This document shows, in pieces, positions 49,901 to 61,300 of a stretch of 64,000 bases of DNA. Both the position numbers and the translations under genes were made by a program. The stretch is from Micropterix aruncella. Lineage: Eukaryota; Arthropoda; Insecta; Lepidoptera; Micropterigidae. Numbering within the stretch: position 1 is the first letter of the stretch; the number at the start of each line of letters is the position of its first letter. The stretch is from contig OX155951.1 of the NCBI GenBank assembly GCA_944548615.1, positions 21,092,648 through 21,156,647 of the forward strand, written 5' to 3'. A model generated the notes under the pieces. It was not told where the DNA came from. It saw only the letters and a list, made by a program, of their open reading frames with translations, and made no database searches.

Positions 49901-52900
49901 AATTTATAAATTTATACAGGATGAGCTTAGCCGGTATACTTGAAGTGGTGAATCAGTACGAGTAAATAAACAAGTATTGAATGTTAAAAAAACTTATTTT
50001 TGTTGTAAATTTGAATTACCTGCCTTCTGAATAAAAGTTTGAGAAGCGTTGAAAGCGATGCGCCATCTAGCGGTAGGTAAAATATTGTGAATAAACAATA
50101 TTTGCGATATTTTACCTATCGCTAGATGGCGCAGCGTGCTCAAAACTTTTTATACATTTTTGGGAAATTACATTTTACAAATTTAAAAAAAAATCATATT
50201 TTTTTTTTTTTTTTTTTTTCATTTGTTATCAAAAGTTGCTTATTTGCTCGTACTGAAAAAAAAATAGTTTACTTACGGACTGAGGCCTGGGTATGGATTC
50301 AGATACACTTGTACGATCTCGTGTTTGTTTACGACGCAGTGCAGCTTTTTCAGTAGCATTGCGTAAGTCTGTTCGCATCGCTTCACTCAGTAACTGGAAA
50401 AATCAGAAAATATTACAACAATATAATTTAGTATAAACATACCTAACATGTATTCTGTAAAATTATGAAAGATGCTCAATGGAGGGTATGAGATGCTTAA
50501 TCTTCAATGCCGGAGAAATTATCTTTTACAGATTATTAATAAAATTAAATCATTTTGTAATAATAGTTATATTTTTGGGGGTTTTAGTATGTTTTTAGTG
50601 TATTTCATAAATTGGTTACTTACCTCCCCCACGGTCATCTGCATATTTTTTAAACTTTCTTCGGAACTGGTTGACATGTCATCTACCAAGTCAAGGTGCT
50701 GTACTTCATCATCGAAATCATCAAACATGTAGTAATCTCCGGAGCGTACAGCTACAAATGAAAACACTCATTTTAAAATTTTTAAATCAATATTTTAGTT
50801 AATGACAAACACAGACATGCTTGAGAATTATGTACAAAAAACTAAATTTGGCATTAATTGAAGTGCAGCCAAATAGAAATAGAGTGGTCGTAAGCATTGT
50901 TTTTACATGAGTTCTTGCGTGGGTTACCTATAAACAAATTGTGACGTATTTTAAGCATTTTAAAAAATATATATTTCTGGCATATTTAATACCATTAAAT
51001 TGGTGGCGGCTTGCAGATCGTCCGGATGTGCAAGTTAGGTATCTGAGCTCCCTTGGGCTATGCAGGACTCAGGTAGCCCATGCAAGTACTGATGTCACCT
51101 TTCAGATAACTAAAGAGGTATACCTTTTCGGACACCTTTCGATCTAGGTTGAAGTGTTTTATATTACAATTCATTAAACAATTTTTAAACCACTAGACAC
51201 ACATGTTTAGGCTTATGTTAAATCAGCAGGTTATTGAATTCCACAAATGAAACATCCAGCCCCGATGAACCAACTGAATGAGAAGGACCTGATTGCCAGT
51301 GAACATGAGGAGTAGATAAGGGCCATCTCCATACACATTCTGAATGAGGTTACTTACTATAAGGAAGTTCTTCACGATGAAAGCCAAGAATCGTCGAACG
51401 ATCCTCAACCACTAGAAAAGATTACAGTAATAATTCAAGACAAGAACATGAAAGGAATATGCAAGGTCCTTGCTTCGATGTAAACATTCAGGTTGCAAGC
51501 GACATCTACCTGACATTTTAAAATAACTATGTTAATACCTCAGGTAGCCCCAACGAGCACTCATGCAAGTTTTAAGGACACATATACCTGAATGTTAATT
51601 ATTTCAATATCCCAAAACCGATCCCCGGTTAATAATGAAAATTTTAATATATTAAACTTAAGATACATGAAGTTATCATTAGGTGCATAAATATACATAT
51701 TTGAGGATTTCACAATTTCCATACATGTGTTTGTATTAAATCATCTAATTATAAAGGTATTTACAGTATCATCAGTCAGTGTATTAACAGTTCCGTATTT
51801 ACAGGTGCTGATGAGTATAGCGACAAGCGTTAAGGATGGTTAAAAGTTCGGGATACAATAAATGGAAAAAGAGGCAGTCGAACATGTTGAGAATTGCAGG
51901 TAATAATAGTGCAGGTTCCAGCGGGTCGACTTTTAGTATTTGTTAGAACTCACTCTAAAGTACTTATAAATGTACGTCGGTACAATGATTTTTCAAGATA
52001 GCCACCGAAATATTTATATAATATTCATTGTAATATTCAGCGCTGAACATCTTCGTAATTGTAACTGATAAGTCAAAGTCTGATATAATTTCTGTATAAT
52101 ATTTATCTATACCTACAGTTTCAAAGAAAAATATATATATTTGTAAACAATGAAAATATTTTTATACAGGGTTTTTATGAATACTTCTGATAAACCAATT
52201 ATCAGAAAAGTGGGTGATTTTCATCGGAGTTGATTTCATCATTTTAAATTTATACAGAAATTATATCAATCTCGAAATTGTAACAAAAATCAATTCTGTT
52301 GGTATTTTGCTTGTTATGTGTCTGGGTTTTTAGTTTTTCAAGACTATTCCTTTGTGTTCTGTCCTTATAATAATGTTTGCACTCAAAAAATCATTCATAA
52401 TCTAAAAAATACATTTGAAGTTTGCTGTTATTGAATTTTCAACAAATTTATGTATATGAGTATATCAATGTTGCAATGTTACAATATAAAATTTAAAAAA
52501 AATACATAATTACTTAACATTAAATTTACATAATTAACAGAACAATGAATAACATTGAATAATTTTATGGCATAAAATCAATTATTAAATCCCTTAATCA
52601 AATCAATCTTTTTCTGCTTCAATTTTTGTAGGTACAGTTTTTTCAATTTAGGTTCCACGTTTTCTATACGAAACGCCGGGGTTATACTCTTTGAATTATT
52701 AAACTGTATTCCTTTTTATCGTTTTATTTTTAACCCATTATAAATATTCACGCCCAACGTCGGGCTTAACGTTGGGTGTCGGTGGCAATGTTTTTTTTTA
52801 ACTTTTTTTTTGAAATTTATGATTCTTTGATTTATACAATAATTATACTACACTCGATTTAATAGTTACCATGAGAAAGTTTTTTAACTCCGAATATGAT

Positions 52901-55900
52901 GCGTGGCTATCTTTAAAAAACCCTGCACCAACTATGCGCCTTCCGGCGACGTAAATTTGTAAGTATCTCAGAGTGAGTTCTGACGGGTGTAAAAGTCGAA
53001 CTGCGATTTTTAAATAATCGTATACCGTCACCGGTGCCCGATTTATGACTGCGACGGCTCGGTGCGAAAACGGATAATCTTCAACGCCGTTCGAAAAGAA
53101 AGATTGAAAAATACAATTTTTTTTTCGAATAGAGCACTGCGAAAGTAGAGGAGGAATTCGTTAGCCGAGGGACATTCGTCGACGAGCGGCGTTCGGCGAC
53201 ATCCCGAATCGTCGGAGAGGGAGTGGGAGAGGCGGAGAGGAAGCGAGAAGCGGCGGGGCGAGGAGCGAACCAAAGAATTACAGGTCTGGTGGGAGAGCGG
53301 CGAGCGGCTGGAGCGCGAGGGCGTGGAGCGGCGCAGCGCGGAGGGCGGCGCGGGCAGCGTGTGGCGGCGGCGCGGCGACGGCGAGAACACCGGGTACGAG
53401 TCCTGCGGCGAGTGCGGCGAGCGCGGCGAGGGCGGCGAGGGCGGCCGCAGCTCCGAGGCGGGCGGCGAGCCGAAGCTGATGCGCTGCGGCTCCAGGTAGG
53501 CGTCCAGCGCCGAGGCGGCGGCGGAGCAGGGCGAGGGCGCCGGCCGCGGCGCGTCGCCGTCCTCGCGCGGCGTGGCGTAGCCCGAGCCGCCGTCGCCGTC
53601 CGGCGTGCCGTAGCCGCGGCCGCTGGTGGCGTCCGAGTCGCAGCGCTCGAGCGGCGCGCGCCGGGACTCCTCCGACGTCTGCGTCTCTGCGGCGTCGCCG
53701 AAGGACTTTCGAAAGGCGCTTTCCGAGCGAGAAGGAAGGGACGGATCGCTTTCGTCCGACCGAACGCTCCTTCGCCGTTCGCATTCTCCGATGCCCCCAT
53801 TTGCATTCTCGAATACGCTGCATTCTCATTTTTTACAGTAATCGGAGATATTCTTTGATATTCTCCAGACCATTTTATCACTTGAGACTTCGAAAACTAT
53901 ATTGCACATCGAGTGGACCTATACATCACTATTTTAATGAATAAACTGAAAACCTCAAATACATACAGGAAACGTAACTTTATCTCTGTCCTAGCGAAAT
54001 AAAAAATATCGAGAGAAAGTTTATTTAGGTATTCGTTTTTAAAGAAGTCATCGAGACTATGCAAATGCGGTCTGAAAAGTTGACTTTCTCTCGTCGAATC
54101 GGAGGTACTTGAATTTCAACCGTCTTCCAGTATAAAAAGAAACTTGAAGTGATCTCTAAAATATTGAATCGGTGTCGACCTAAAAAAGTCTCTTCTAGAT
54201 ACGCACACTCCCACAATACTCACACTCAGAGGTGTCGACTACGATGAGCGAACCCGTCACCTCAGGATTTTTTTACGATAGTGATCGTTCTGCCTCTCGT
54301 GAGGTGAGCGTAGAAGACTTAGGGTCGATACAAACCTACCGTCCAGAAAAGCCAACGAACCCACCACAGTCCAACGCTTTACGATGAGGCACTAAGAAGG
54401 TAACCAGCGGGCCACCTCGCCCCCTGGCTACCAGTTTTGGAAGGATACCTCTGTCCACCCGACTGGTTACGGTGTTGAGATTGCTTGCGCAGTCCCCTAC
54501 TTGCCATATTTTCAGCGGTGATTCAGTTTAAATCTATCGCAGACCATGGCATCTATTGCCCGGCTCTGGCTCAGGTACCCGACTGGTCATTTCAAGAGTG
54601 GAAAACTACTTAGGAACCAATTTATTTTCAGTCTCCCGACTCCTTTGGTAATTAGTCAGAGTGCACAGACCGATTGTCTGGCACCTCATGGTGCCCAAAC
54701 TGTCATGAAGCCTGTGATGCGAGACTCCTTCCCGGTGGTAGTCCTTCACATGAGGAGGCTACTAAACAGGAGCTGAATCGTGAGTTGGACCGACCCGGAT
54801 ACACCATGGATCTTATGATCCAAGCTGCACGAAATCATTCGCTACCATTACAATACCGACAGAATGGATGGCTTTGAATATAAATTTCCAGACTTTGGTA
54901 ATGTCGCCCCATAGAGCTGATCGGAATATTTTGCAAGCTGTTTAAGCTACCGCAGCAACCGAGTCTTTGCCGTTATTCAAAAGCTAATTTTGCAAGCTTC
55001 TCAGCAGCTTATGATAATGAGGATTTGCCAAACCCAGGAAGGTTTGAAAAGCAAAAAATATTCTGTTCTAAAATCATTTCCAAAAATTGATATTGCTCCC
55101 AACTGGATTCTTATGATCAGCCTCTATATGGTAGCATTTCCTTGAAGGTTTCATATTTGCAGATACACATGCCCTTCCTTGACAACTTTAGTTAGTCTTT
55201 ACTTCGTTAGGTCGCCTGATCTTGAATGTAAGGTTTCAGGTTCAATTCCCGGCTGGGTCACCATTTTCCGTTGGGACAAAATTAACAGAAAAGGATTTCA
55301 ATTCTGCCGATGGAATGCAATAACAAGATAAATACGTACACACATGTTACACGCCCATGTACATATAAACACTTCACAGTAGGGTTGGTTGTAAAAGATT
55401 GTCGCATGATAATAAACCCGCCCATTGTTAAATTTCACAATAAATAGTAGAAACAAACATACTTTTTATCTCACTAGCAAATGCCACAGATGACCAGCAC
55501 AGCAGATAAAAGAAAGAATGAGAGGGATATCTTGTTGGATGAGTCGAGATCTTCTGAGAAATTTAATGACAAATCCATCATCCTCCACCGAATGTAGATA
55601 AATAGTGAAGGCGATTTCATACCGTTTCATCTGTCATTCGGACACCCGCAAATTATCCCAAATCCATTATTTTAATAAATATTGTTATTTTTAAATGGGC
55701 GAGAAAGTTACAACTCACCCGTGTGATGGTACAGTGGCTCTTTAGTGCCCTCTCCGTGAATTCTGTTTTGGTTGGCTTTGATTCTCTCCATTTTCACTTT
55801 AATCTTCTCTAAAATCTTCTGTTCCTGCTCTTCCTGGTGTTTCACTTGCTTCTGGCGCATTTTCTCGATTAATTCTGCCCCTCTGCAAAAAACATAACAA

Positions 55901-58900
55901 GCGTTCTATATCATATAAATTATGTTTATATTCGAAATCTGTCGTGGCATAAATCGCGGCATACTCGTTTTGATGCCGGCACGAATTTTAGTATTTAAAT
56001 ATTTTTATGTCGTGGAGCGGAAAGTTTCGCCAGAACCAACCAATCTATAAAAAAAGAACCCGAGAAGGAACTGCATGAGACATCATCGATAACCAATCGC
56101 TAATAAAAAATAGAAAGTTTCCGACCAAAAAATGTCAATATAAAGAAATATAGCTATCTAGGATATATTGCAAATATTATTCCAAGAACTATCATGTCAG
56201 GACCACCGAACGGACCTACCGCTACTTCATGTCGGTTGGGTTGGACTATGGGTGGTGGCACGAGAAACTCCCAAGCCAATATAGCATAAACTAATTCTTA
56301 AATGACAAAGATTATCTTTGGTCTGTCGGTCAAGCCAAGTCAAGTCAAGTCTGTTAAAGATTATCTTTGGATTTTTATTATCATCTTCGAATTTTTATTG
56401 TTTTTGACTATATTATATCTATATTAAATTTTTGTTATTATACAATGTTTTAAGCTTATTTTTTGTTATTAATTTGATTATTAAAAATTTGATTATTTAC
56501 TTCGATTATTTTTAAGAAAAAATACCGTCATTGTTTTCTATTTCTTTGATTTCTAATTCTTTTTTTTTTTATTTACATTTATTTTATACGTTAGTTAATT
56601 TATTTTAGATATCATTCCTAATGTTTGTGTTATAATACTTTAGAAAAGCTACTAGCCCTGGAACGGATTTATCCCAGTTGGGTGGCATTGAACAGGTATA
56701 GCCACGAAGAGTTCACTCAGTTAATGTTTCGCCATTGGTTATCATACATATATAATGTAGCAATGACAATTAGCTTTGATAGTGACTTAGAATAAATAAA
56801 TAAAATAACCACCGAGCTAAAACAACCGCGAGCATCCACAAAACACCAACTGAGAGGTTGCTACCGGTCACAAGCGTAATGGTTGGCAAACCGGCCTTTT
56901 ATGGAAAAATGACAGAATTAAGTTGCCGCCAGCCGCGATATAGCAGAGCGGCGATTAATAAACATCAAAACAAACTTAGTAAAAATCCCTCTTTAGTCCA
57001 AAAATACAGCAGCAAAATTAGTGAATTTGGCCCCAAAGGTTACGCTAGGAAATTAAATGAGGGCGAGATAAAAATAAAAGGGAAGCAAAAAATATGGTAT
57101 CTAGCGAATTTTGCACTAGATAACACTAATAAACCAGGGGAAATGCGACTGATCTTTGGGCCGCTAAGTCTTGCGGCACCAGTCTCAAAGGTCAGTGCTC
57201 TCCAGCCCCAACCTGTTGAATCCGCTAATCGGCATACTTTTCAAATTTTGGTTCCGACTCACAGCCGATATAAGGGAGATGTTTCTTCAGATGAAACTAA
57301 CACCCGAAGACAATCACAGCCATTGCTTTTGTGGCAACGATTGGAGCGGAGCAAAAACCCATTGACGAGAAGATACCCACAGAAATGATTGAGGAGCAAC
57401 TTACCTCGATGCAAGAATAGAGCTAGCTTTGCTCTCGTCGATTATCCTCAAGAAATAGTAGCTCTGCAACAAGCGTCTCTGCAGCAAGAGCATAACGAAA
57501 CACACACCATCCCATGCAAGTCCGATGTCCTCTTTTGGCACGGAACATTCCTGAAATATTATTAATTTACACATTTTTACTTATTTTTTTAATTGAGGTT
57601 TATCCTCTGGAGCTGGATATTTTGTGGCGAAGATGGAAAATGAAACACAATTAGTAAAATACCACAAAGTTTTGTGCAATGTCGAGTGATCCCTCTGTGC
57701 CGCAAAATACAACGTTATGAAATGTGGTCATCTTGTGCACATATAATACGTAAATTTATGTTTATAATTTATATTTTTTGTAATCGCTGACATCTATTAG
57801 ATAAATTTCAAACCCTTGACAGCCCGCGAAGCCTCAAATGGATGATGACGGCCACGTTCACGTGGATTACTTAATCAAACTTAAAAGTTTATACAGAAAT
57901 AAGAGTCATTACTTAAAAAAATAGTCACTTTTTAAAGTTATCATTTCGAAATTAAACAAAGTGATAGTCAATTTTTGACAGGGTGTAAAACTAAACGCAC
58001 CTCCTTTGATCAGTCTTGTTTCTGTGGTCTAGATTTCAGTAGCGAGAGGGAAGCGAATGAATGGGTTTTATATTTTGTTACATTTCAATGGCGATAGCAA
58101 GGATCAATACCGTTTAAAACGTCTCTCGCTTTTCGCTCCCTAAAAAAGAATTGTGCTTGTAATAAGGCTGCTAATTGATAACTTTTAATCTACAGGCCCA
58201 AAAAACCATCGACCCAGCCATGCCCTAATCTAAATATTACTGAAGATCTATTGCTTAGAGTCCATCCTAACCATGTAATTTAGTCCTATTTCAACTTATA
58301 CCTAATATGTATATGTCGAGGATAGAGTAGCTACTGCCGCTCTAAAATGGATTCATTATTATTAAACTTGGATTAATTATTATTAATTTGACATTGTATT
58401 GGCCGCTAAATAATGTGGATTCTGTTTATTGTTAGCTAGATAACGCAAAGTAGCTTGGATATAGTCCTCGGTGGTGTTAGCAGTAATGAGAAGCAGGATC
58501 AGAAATGGGAGAGGTGGATGATGTTTGGGGATGCATGGTGCAGGACGTGTTTGGCTTGTGTGCGATTGCCTATCGGGAAGAGTGCATTCGCCATTGAAGT
58601 ATATATCTGTTTCCCGGATATTTTAAATGTGCTATTTATTTAAATTCAATATTATTGTATTAGGAGATATTAGTCTGGTGCTATTAAGTTCAATCAATTG
58701 TGTAATTTAACCTGGCAACTCTGATATGCCCGAAAATGAGGAACGCCTGCTGCTCTTGAACCCTGCAGATAATCCGGTCACAACCACTACATATTAAGTA
58801 TATATGTATAAGTAGCTATACATGTAGCTTTTTACAATTTTATAAAAACTCACATGTTCATTATCCAATCCAATTTTTGACATTTTAAAGAAAGTCTTTA

Positions 58901-59630
58901 TTGTTCCTCCACTGAATTTGTCAACACATCCGATTCCCAGCAGCTGTACAAACCAGCAGGCGTTATCTTGAAGATCCAATAAGAAGATACATCCAGCTAT
59001 TTGAAGGAAAGCCTTTACTGTTATTACGAATACATTGTAATTTAAAAGGTAGCCCCACCTAGAAAAATACATAAACAAAAATATAACTTTCTATAAGGAA
59101 ATAATACACTCGGAAATGAAAGAAATTTTAATATTACCATCGCAGTATATCTTTCCTCGGTCGCAGATAAAAGTCAGTTCCTTGCCATAGAAAAATAAAT
59201 GATCCGATTAGATAGCCGAGAGAAAACAGATTTACTCTATTTGTACCCGCTAGGAACATGATAGCCAATGCGATCCATAACATTCCAAGGAAGCTTATTC
59301 GCTTCACAATATCTAACCACGATCTGCAAAGTTATAAGAAATGATGACTAAATAAGGTTAAATACATATAATTTAAGGATTATCTTCTTACCTCACGTAT
59401 GTGACGAAATCAGGCACAGGATTCACGGAATCGGGGCTTTCCCAATCTTCGGAAATATTGTCTGTGTTAGAACCGCCTTTGTAACTATCTCCGTATTTAC
59501 GTTCAATGCGAAAAACGATCGCCTGTCGAGAGCAAGCGATCAATAGCAGGAAATCGAAGATGATCTTCTTCGGATCGGGCATATGGTTGGTATACGGTAA
59601 GTAGAGCCAATCTGCCGCTCTCGACGTTGC
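35384..59630 (-). CDS. Piezo: Piezo mechanosensitive ion channel, C-terminal 1,475 residues (28 exons; 5' part outside the window)
   Basis: Trimeric stretch-gated cation channel of the plasma membrane. Exons on the minus strand are 59630-59392, 59323-59138, 59058-58854, 57550-57405, 55882-55719, 50751-50624, 50393-50277, 49787-49700, 48188-48025, 47946-47858, 47669-47595, 47316-47131, 45242-45095, 44612-44496, 44420-44254, 42595-42461, 42383-42240, 41334-41269, 41193-41046, 39755-39541, 39477-39319, 39256-39130, 37998-37751, 37337-37156, 36381-36192, 36128-35829, 35754-35613 and 35536-35384. They total 4,428 nt and all phases close. Landmarks are [10 protein letters not shown], the coiled stretch [20 protein letters not shown] (beam region), [20 protein letters not shown] and the family motif PF(x2)E(x6)W in [12 protein letters not shown]. 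Most introns are short; several hold transposon fossils. Confidence 0.97.
38160..38965 (+). pseudogene. Jockey-like RT remnant in a Piezo intron
   Basis: Plus-strand fragments read [26 protein letters not shown] (the catalytic FADD mutated to FADN), [19 protein letters not shown], and after frame shifts [16 protein letters not shown] and [16 protein letters not shown]. These are in the order of a Jockey-clade reverse transcriptase. Multiple stops and shifts make it a fossil, antisense to Piezo. Confidence 0.75.
40130..40838. mobile_element. Non-autonomous hAT element with 8-bp target duplication
   Basis: Starts CAGTGATTCCCAAAGTGG and ends GTTTGGGAACCTCTG. It is flanked by TTTTAAAC and TTTTACAC, an 8-bp duplication with one mismatch. 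The 709-bp interior has no transposase. It lies in the Piezo intron between exons 41193-41046 and 39755-39541. Confidence 0.8.
41470..41800. repeat. Dispersed repeat, copy 1
   Basis: ACATTGTATTGGC, GATTTCTGTTTATTGTTA and CTTGGATGTGGTTCTCGGTGG recur in similar form at 58385-58680. It could be a solo LTR or another non-coding repeat. No coding content. Confidence 0.45.
41815..41945 (+). pseudogene. Short CR1-like RT C-terminal fragment
   Basis: The translation resembles [15 protein letters not shown] and then, after a frameshift, [17 protein letters not shown], the same domain as in the fragment at 25043. It is strongly decayed. Confidence 0.5.
43206..43618. mobile_element. TTAA element with ~76-bp TIRs and an overlapping stem-loop
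   Basis: The segment 43234-43309 (TTAACCCTTGGAGTAAATGG onward) is repeated inverted at 43543-43618, nearly identical, with TTAA at both outer ends. In addition 43206-43237 and 43306-43337 are inverted 32-bp arms (GGTGTAGTAGTTTCG) around the left TIR. A direct repeat with GACCAGATTTGGT lies at 43467-43540. It sits in a Piezo intron. Confidence 0.7.
44930..45060 (-). repeat. Non-LTR 3'-end repeat, second copy
   Basis: It shares ATAACTTTATTGTGCTATAA-type and GCGGACTTATCGCTATAGCG-type sequence with the repeat at 19200-19380. It is non-coding and lies upstream (in transcript order) of a Piezo acceptor region. Confidence 0.45.
45243..47130. other. Piezo intron, unassigned
   Basis: A 1.9-kb AT-rich intron. 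I see no supported gene or element; a 69-residue open frame at 45749 has no recognisable similarity. Confidence 0.5.
48313..48611. mobile_element. Long-TIR MITE, copy 2
   Basis: GGGCTCGATTGCGTTTCTTT at the left is mirrored at the right (inverse GGGCTCGATTGCGTTTATTT). TIRs extend about 80 bp through GAACGAGACAGAGC and GCGGAATA-type sequence. It belongs to the same family as 29448-29731. It lies in a Piezo intron. Confidence 0.8.
49279..49545. mobile_element. TTAA MITE, copy 2
   Basis: A 267-bp element from TTAACCCTTCAGGCCTCGGC to CTCTAGGGGTTAA. It retains TTAA at both ends and is highly similar to 23278-23542. It carries the internal palindrome GGCCGATATCGGCC. Confidence 0.8.
50059..50133. 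repeat. 27-bp-arm hairpin in a Piezo intron
   Basis: TGCGCCATCTAGCGGTAGG at 50059 onward is mirrored at 50107-50133 with one or two mismatches and a roughly 20-nt loop. It may be a very short MITE. It lies about 140 bp from an exon. Confidence 0.75.
52163..52225. repeat. Solo end related to the Polr2B-proximal MITE
   Basis: TATACAGGGTTTTTATGAA followed by AAAAGTGGGTGATTTTCAT resembles the termini at 30984 and 31402. No partner end is visible. Confidence 0.4.
53282..53686 (-). CDS. Candidate GC-rich cassette exon of Piezo (135 codons)
   Basis: In an otherwise AT-rich intron, one minus-strand frame has G or C at nearly every third position. It reads as a Ser/Pro-rich disordered segment, including [38 protein letters not shown] and [11 protein letters not shown] possible acceptor (CGCCGCAG before 53686) and donor (GTAATT after 53282) give a phase-1/phase-1 exon of 405 nt. 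This fits between Piezo exons 55882-55719 and 50751-50624 without changing frame. The location corresponds to the variable cytosolic region before [12 protein letters not shown]. The acceptor has a weak pyrimidine tract, and the exon could instead begin upstream. Alternatives are a separate gene's exon or a transferred fragment. Confidence 0.55.
55195..55270 (+). other. tRNA-like / SINE-like fragment
   Basis: CAGGTTCAATTCCCGGCTGG resembles a B box and T-arm, and GGTCACCA follows. The matching 5' acceptor strand and a clear A box are not visible, so this is at most a pseudo-tRNA or tRNA-derived SINE head. Confidence 0.3.
56858..57388 (+). pseudogene. BEL/Pao retrotransposon pol fragment
   Basis: The open frame includes [35 protein letters not shown] and IFGPLS. 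In a second frame (57171-57365) come [10 protein letters not shown] and [20 protein letters not shown], which continue the start of a Pao-type reverse transcriptase. The frame change within it and the lack of the remaining pol mark a fossil. It lies antisense in the Piezo intron next to exon 57550-57405. Confidence 0.8.
58385..58680. repeat. Dispersed repeat, copy 2
   Basis: It shares ACATTGTATTGGCCGCTAAA-type, TTCTGTTTATTGTTAG and CTTGGATATAGTCCTCGGTGG-type sequence with 41470-41800. The family is unidentified. Confidence 0.45.
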
Positions 59631-59709
59631 CTGTCAAATCGTCATGAAATTAGATTCTATATCATACATTAAATTGTATTTGATTGTGATCATGAATTTT
59701 GTTGTACGG

Positions 59710-60237
59710 GGATAGGTAATTCTAGAATCAAAATGGTCAACGACGCGGCAGACGAACTGGCCAAAAGGGGATCAAAGGAAATAGTATATGGACCGGAACC
59801 CTTGATGCCCATACCCCAGGCCCAAATAAAAACATGGCTACGCAGGAATACCGACGAAACCACCTTAAAGAATGGAAAAAACGCAGGATGCAGGCAAACA
59901 AAGAACGCGGTTCCGGAAGCGTCTAAGAGACTTGCCCGCAACCTCACCAGATTAAAAAGGGACAAAATCCGTAGTCATAGGTACTATGACAGGCCACTGT
60001 CCCCTAAACAAACACCTGTTTACCATAGGTGTGACAGACAGCCCTCTATGCAGAGGATGCATGGAGGAAAAAGAAACGCCACAGCATGTGCTCATGGAAT
60101 GCATGAGCGTGACAGAGCAACGGGCAAGAATACTACAATCTCCAGCATCTGTTCCGGAGGCCTGTAGCAACCCAAACAGGCTGCTAACCTTCTGAGACAG
60201 CCTGGGTTGGCTGGAGTAACATAAATAGAAACATGAG
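59710..60237 (+). pseudogene. Non-LTR retrotransposon RNase H / C-terminal fragment
   Basis: The first frame reads NDAADELAKRGS (end of RNase H) and IKTWLRRNTDETTLKNGKNA. A second frame continues TGHCPLNKHLFTIGVTDSPL and CRGCMEEKETPQHVLMECMS, and a stop falls before DSLGWLE. This is the common C-terminal part of insect I/R1-type elements. It lies about 80 bp upstream (in Piezo orientation) of exon 59630-59392. Confidence 0.75.
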
Positions 60238-60775
60238 CCACGCACAACGGCCCAATCAAGGGGCCAAGTGCGGGAAAAAGCATAGGAAAACTAACTAGCT
60301 AACTAACTAACACCCTCAAGCGGCGCGGTTTGTTTCTGGGCTAGCCTCGGGCGGCGCAGTGTTAATATTTGATTAATATGAATGGCGGTATTTAAATATT
60401 ATTATTAGCGCAGCTTGTATGTGAGATATTCCAACCAAAATTTCACAATGTTGTTTCGGCCTAACAATACATCCACGTACCAAATTTCAATCCAATAGTC
60501 ATGTCTATTAGTCATGACAAGTTTAAGTCCAATAACAATAGAGTCCAGTAATAATAATAAAAACAATATATAACATCTTTCATCTTCACTATTCCTGTAG
60601 TGATTCCATATAGCCATTAAAATATTTTTTAATAGCTAATAGGTATCTCATTAGTGGCCACTGCGACAAACACGTCTTACAATTCTCTCCTCATATGGCT
60701 ACTTCTGTATTAGCAATTAAAATTTTTACGATATTACTAACCAAATTTCAACCAATTTTTACGATATTACTAACA

Positions 60776-61300
60776 AAATTCCCTGAAAGTCTCGGATGCA
60801 CAGCCCTCCGTCCAGATATAACTCTTTACTCTCTATCTCGGAAGGTGGCTCTTATTGTAGAATTAACTGTTCCATGGGAATCAAATATCCCAAAAGACCA
60901 CGAGTACAAATTAAATAAATACCATGATCTTGCAAATGCCGTAACCCGGAACGGCTTCACTGTTCACCTTCACGCGGTGGAAGTTGGCGCTCGTGGCCTG
61001 CCAGCTAAATCTCTATTTCACCTCTTTAAAGATCTTGGCCTTTCCAGAAAAATAATCAACTCTTTCTTAGAAAAATTATCTAAAACTGCGATTTGCGCAT
61101 CTCAAATTCTATGGCTTCGAAGGGGGAGTGAATGGGTGGCAAGGTGAACGCTCACATGTGGCAAGACAGCTGTCCTAAACCTACCACAGCCGGTTCGTAA
61201 GTCCGGAATCCACTGCTCACCCCCCAGAAGTGTAAAAAATAGTATTATGATGGGCCCGACTCCGGTCGGTGAATTCCATGGCAGCTCCGTTTGTATTTAT
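60776..61300 (+). mobile_element. 5'-truncated R2-superclade copy (endonuclease and 3' UTR)
   Basis: It starts abruptly at TTCCCTGAAAGTCTCGG and encodes the endonuclease uninterrupted (HEYKLNKYHDLANAV to EWVAR, stop near 61147). The 3' UTR, an A-run and the 3' module ending TATTTATT at about 61300 follow. The next copy abuts it directly. Confidence 0.85.

Noticed and set aside
53223..53858. 211-residue plus-strand frame and 266-residue minus-strand frame over the GC-rich block
   Set aside because: Arg/Ala/Gly-rich artefacts of GC-rich DNA. Only one minus-strand frame shows third-position GC bias and a plausible protein.
54546..54877. Two short plus-strand frames as a gene
   Set aside because: No recognisable domain, overlapping frames, and located in a Piezo intron. 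They could be part of an unidentified repeat.
55195..55270. A functional tRNA gene
   Set aside because: B-box-like sequence only; no matching acceptor stem or A box.
60405..60617. Upstream Piezo exon (70-residue minus-strand frame)
   Set aside because: The hydrophobic stretch looks suggestive, but there is no good splice pair and no Piezo-like motif. It is probably AT-rich chance.
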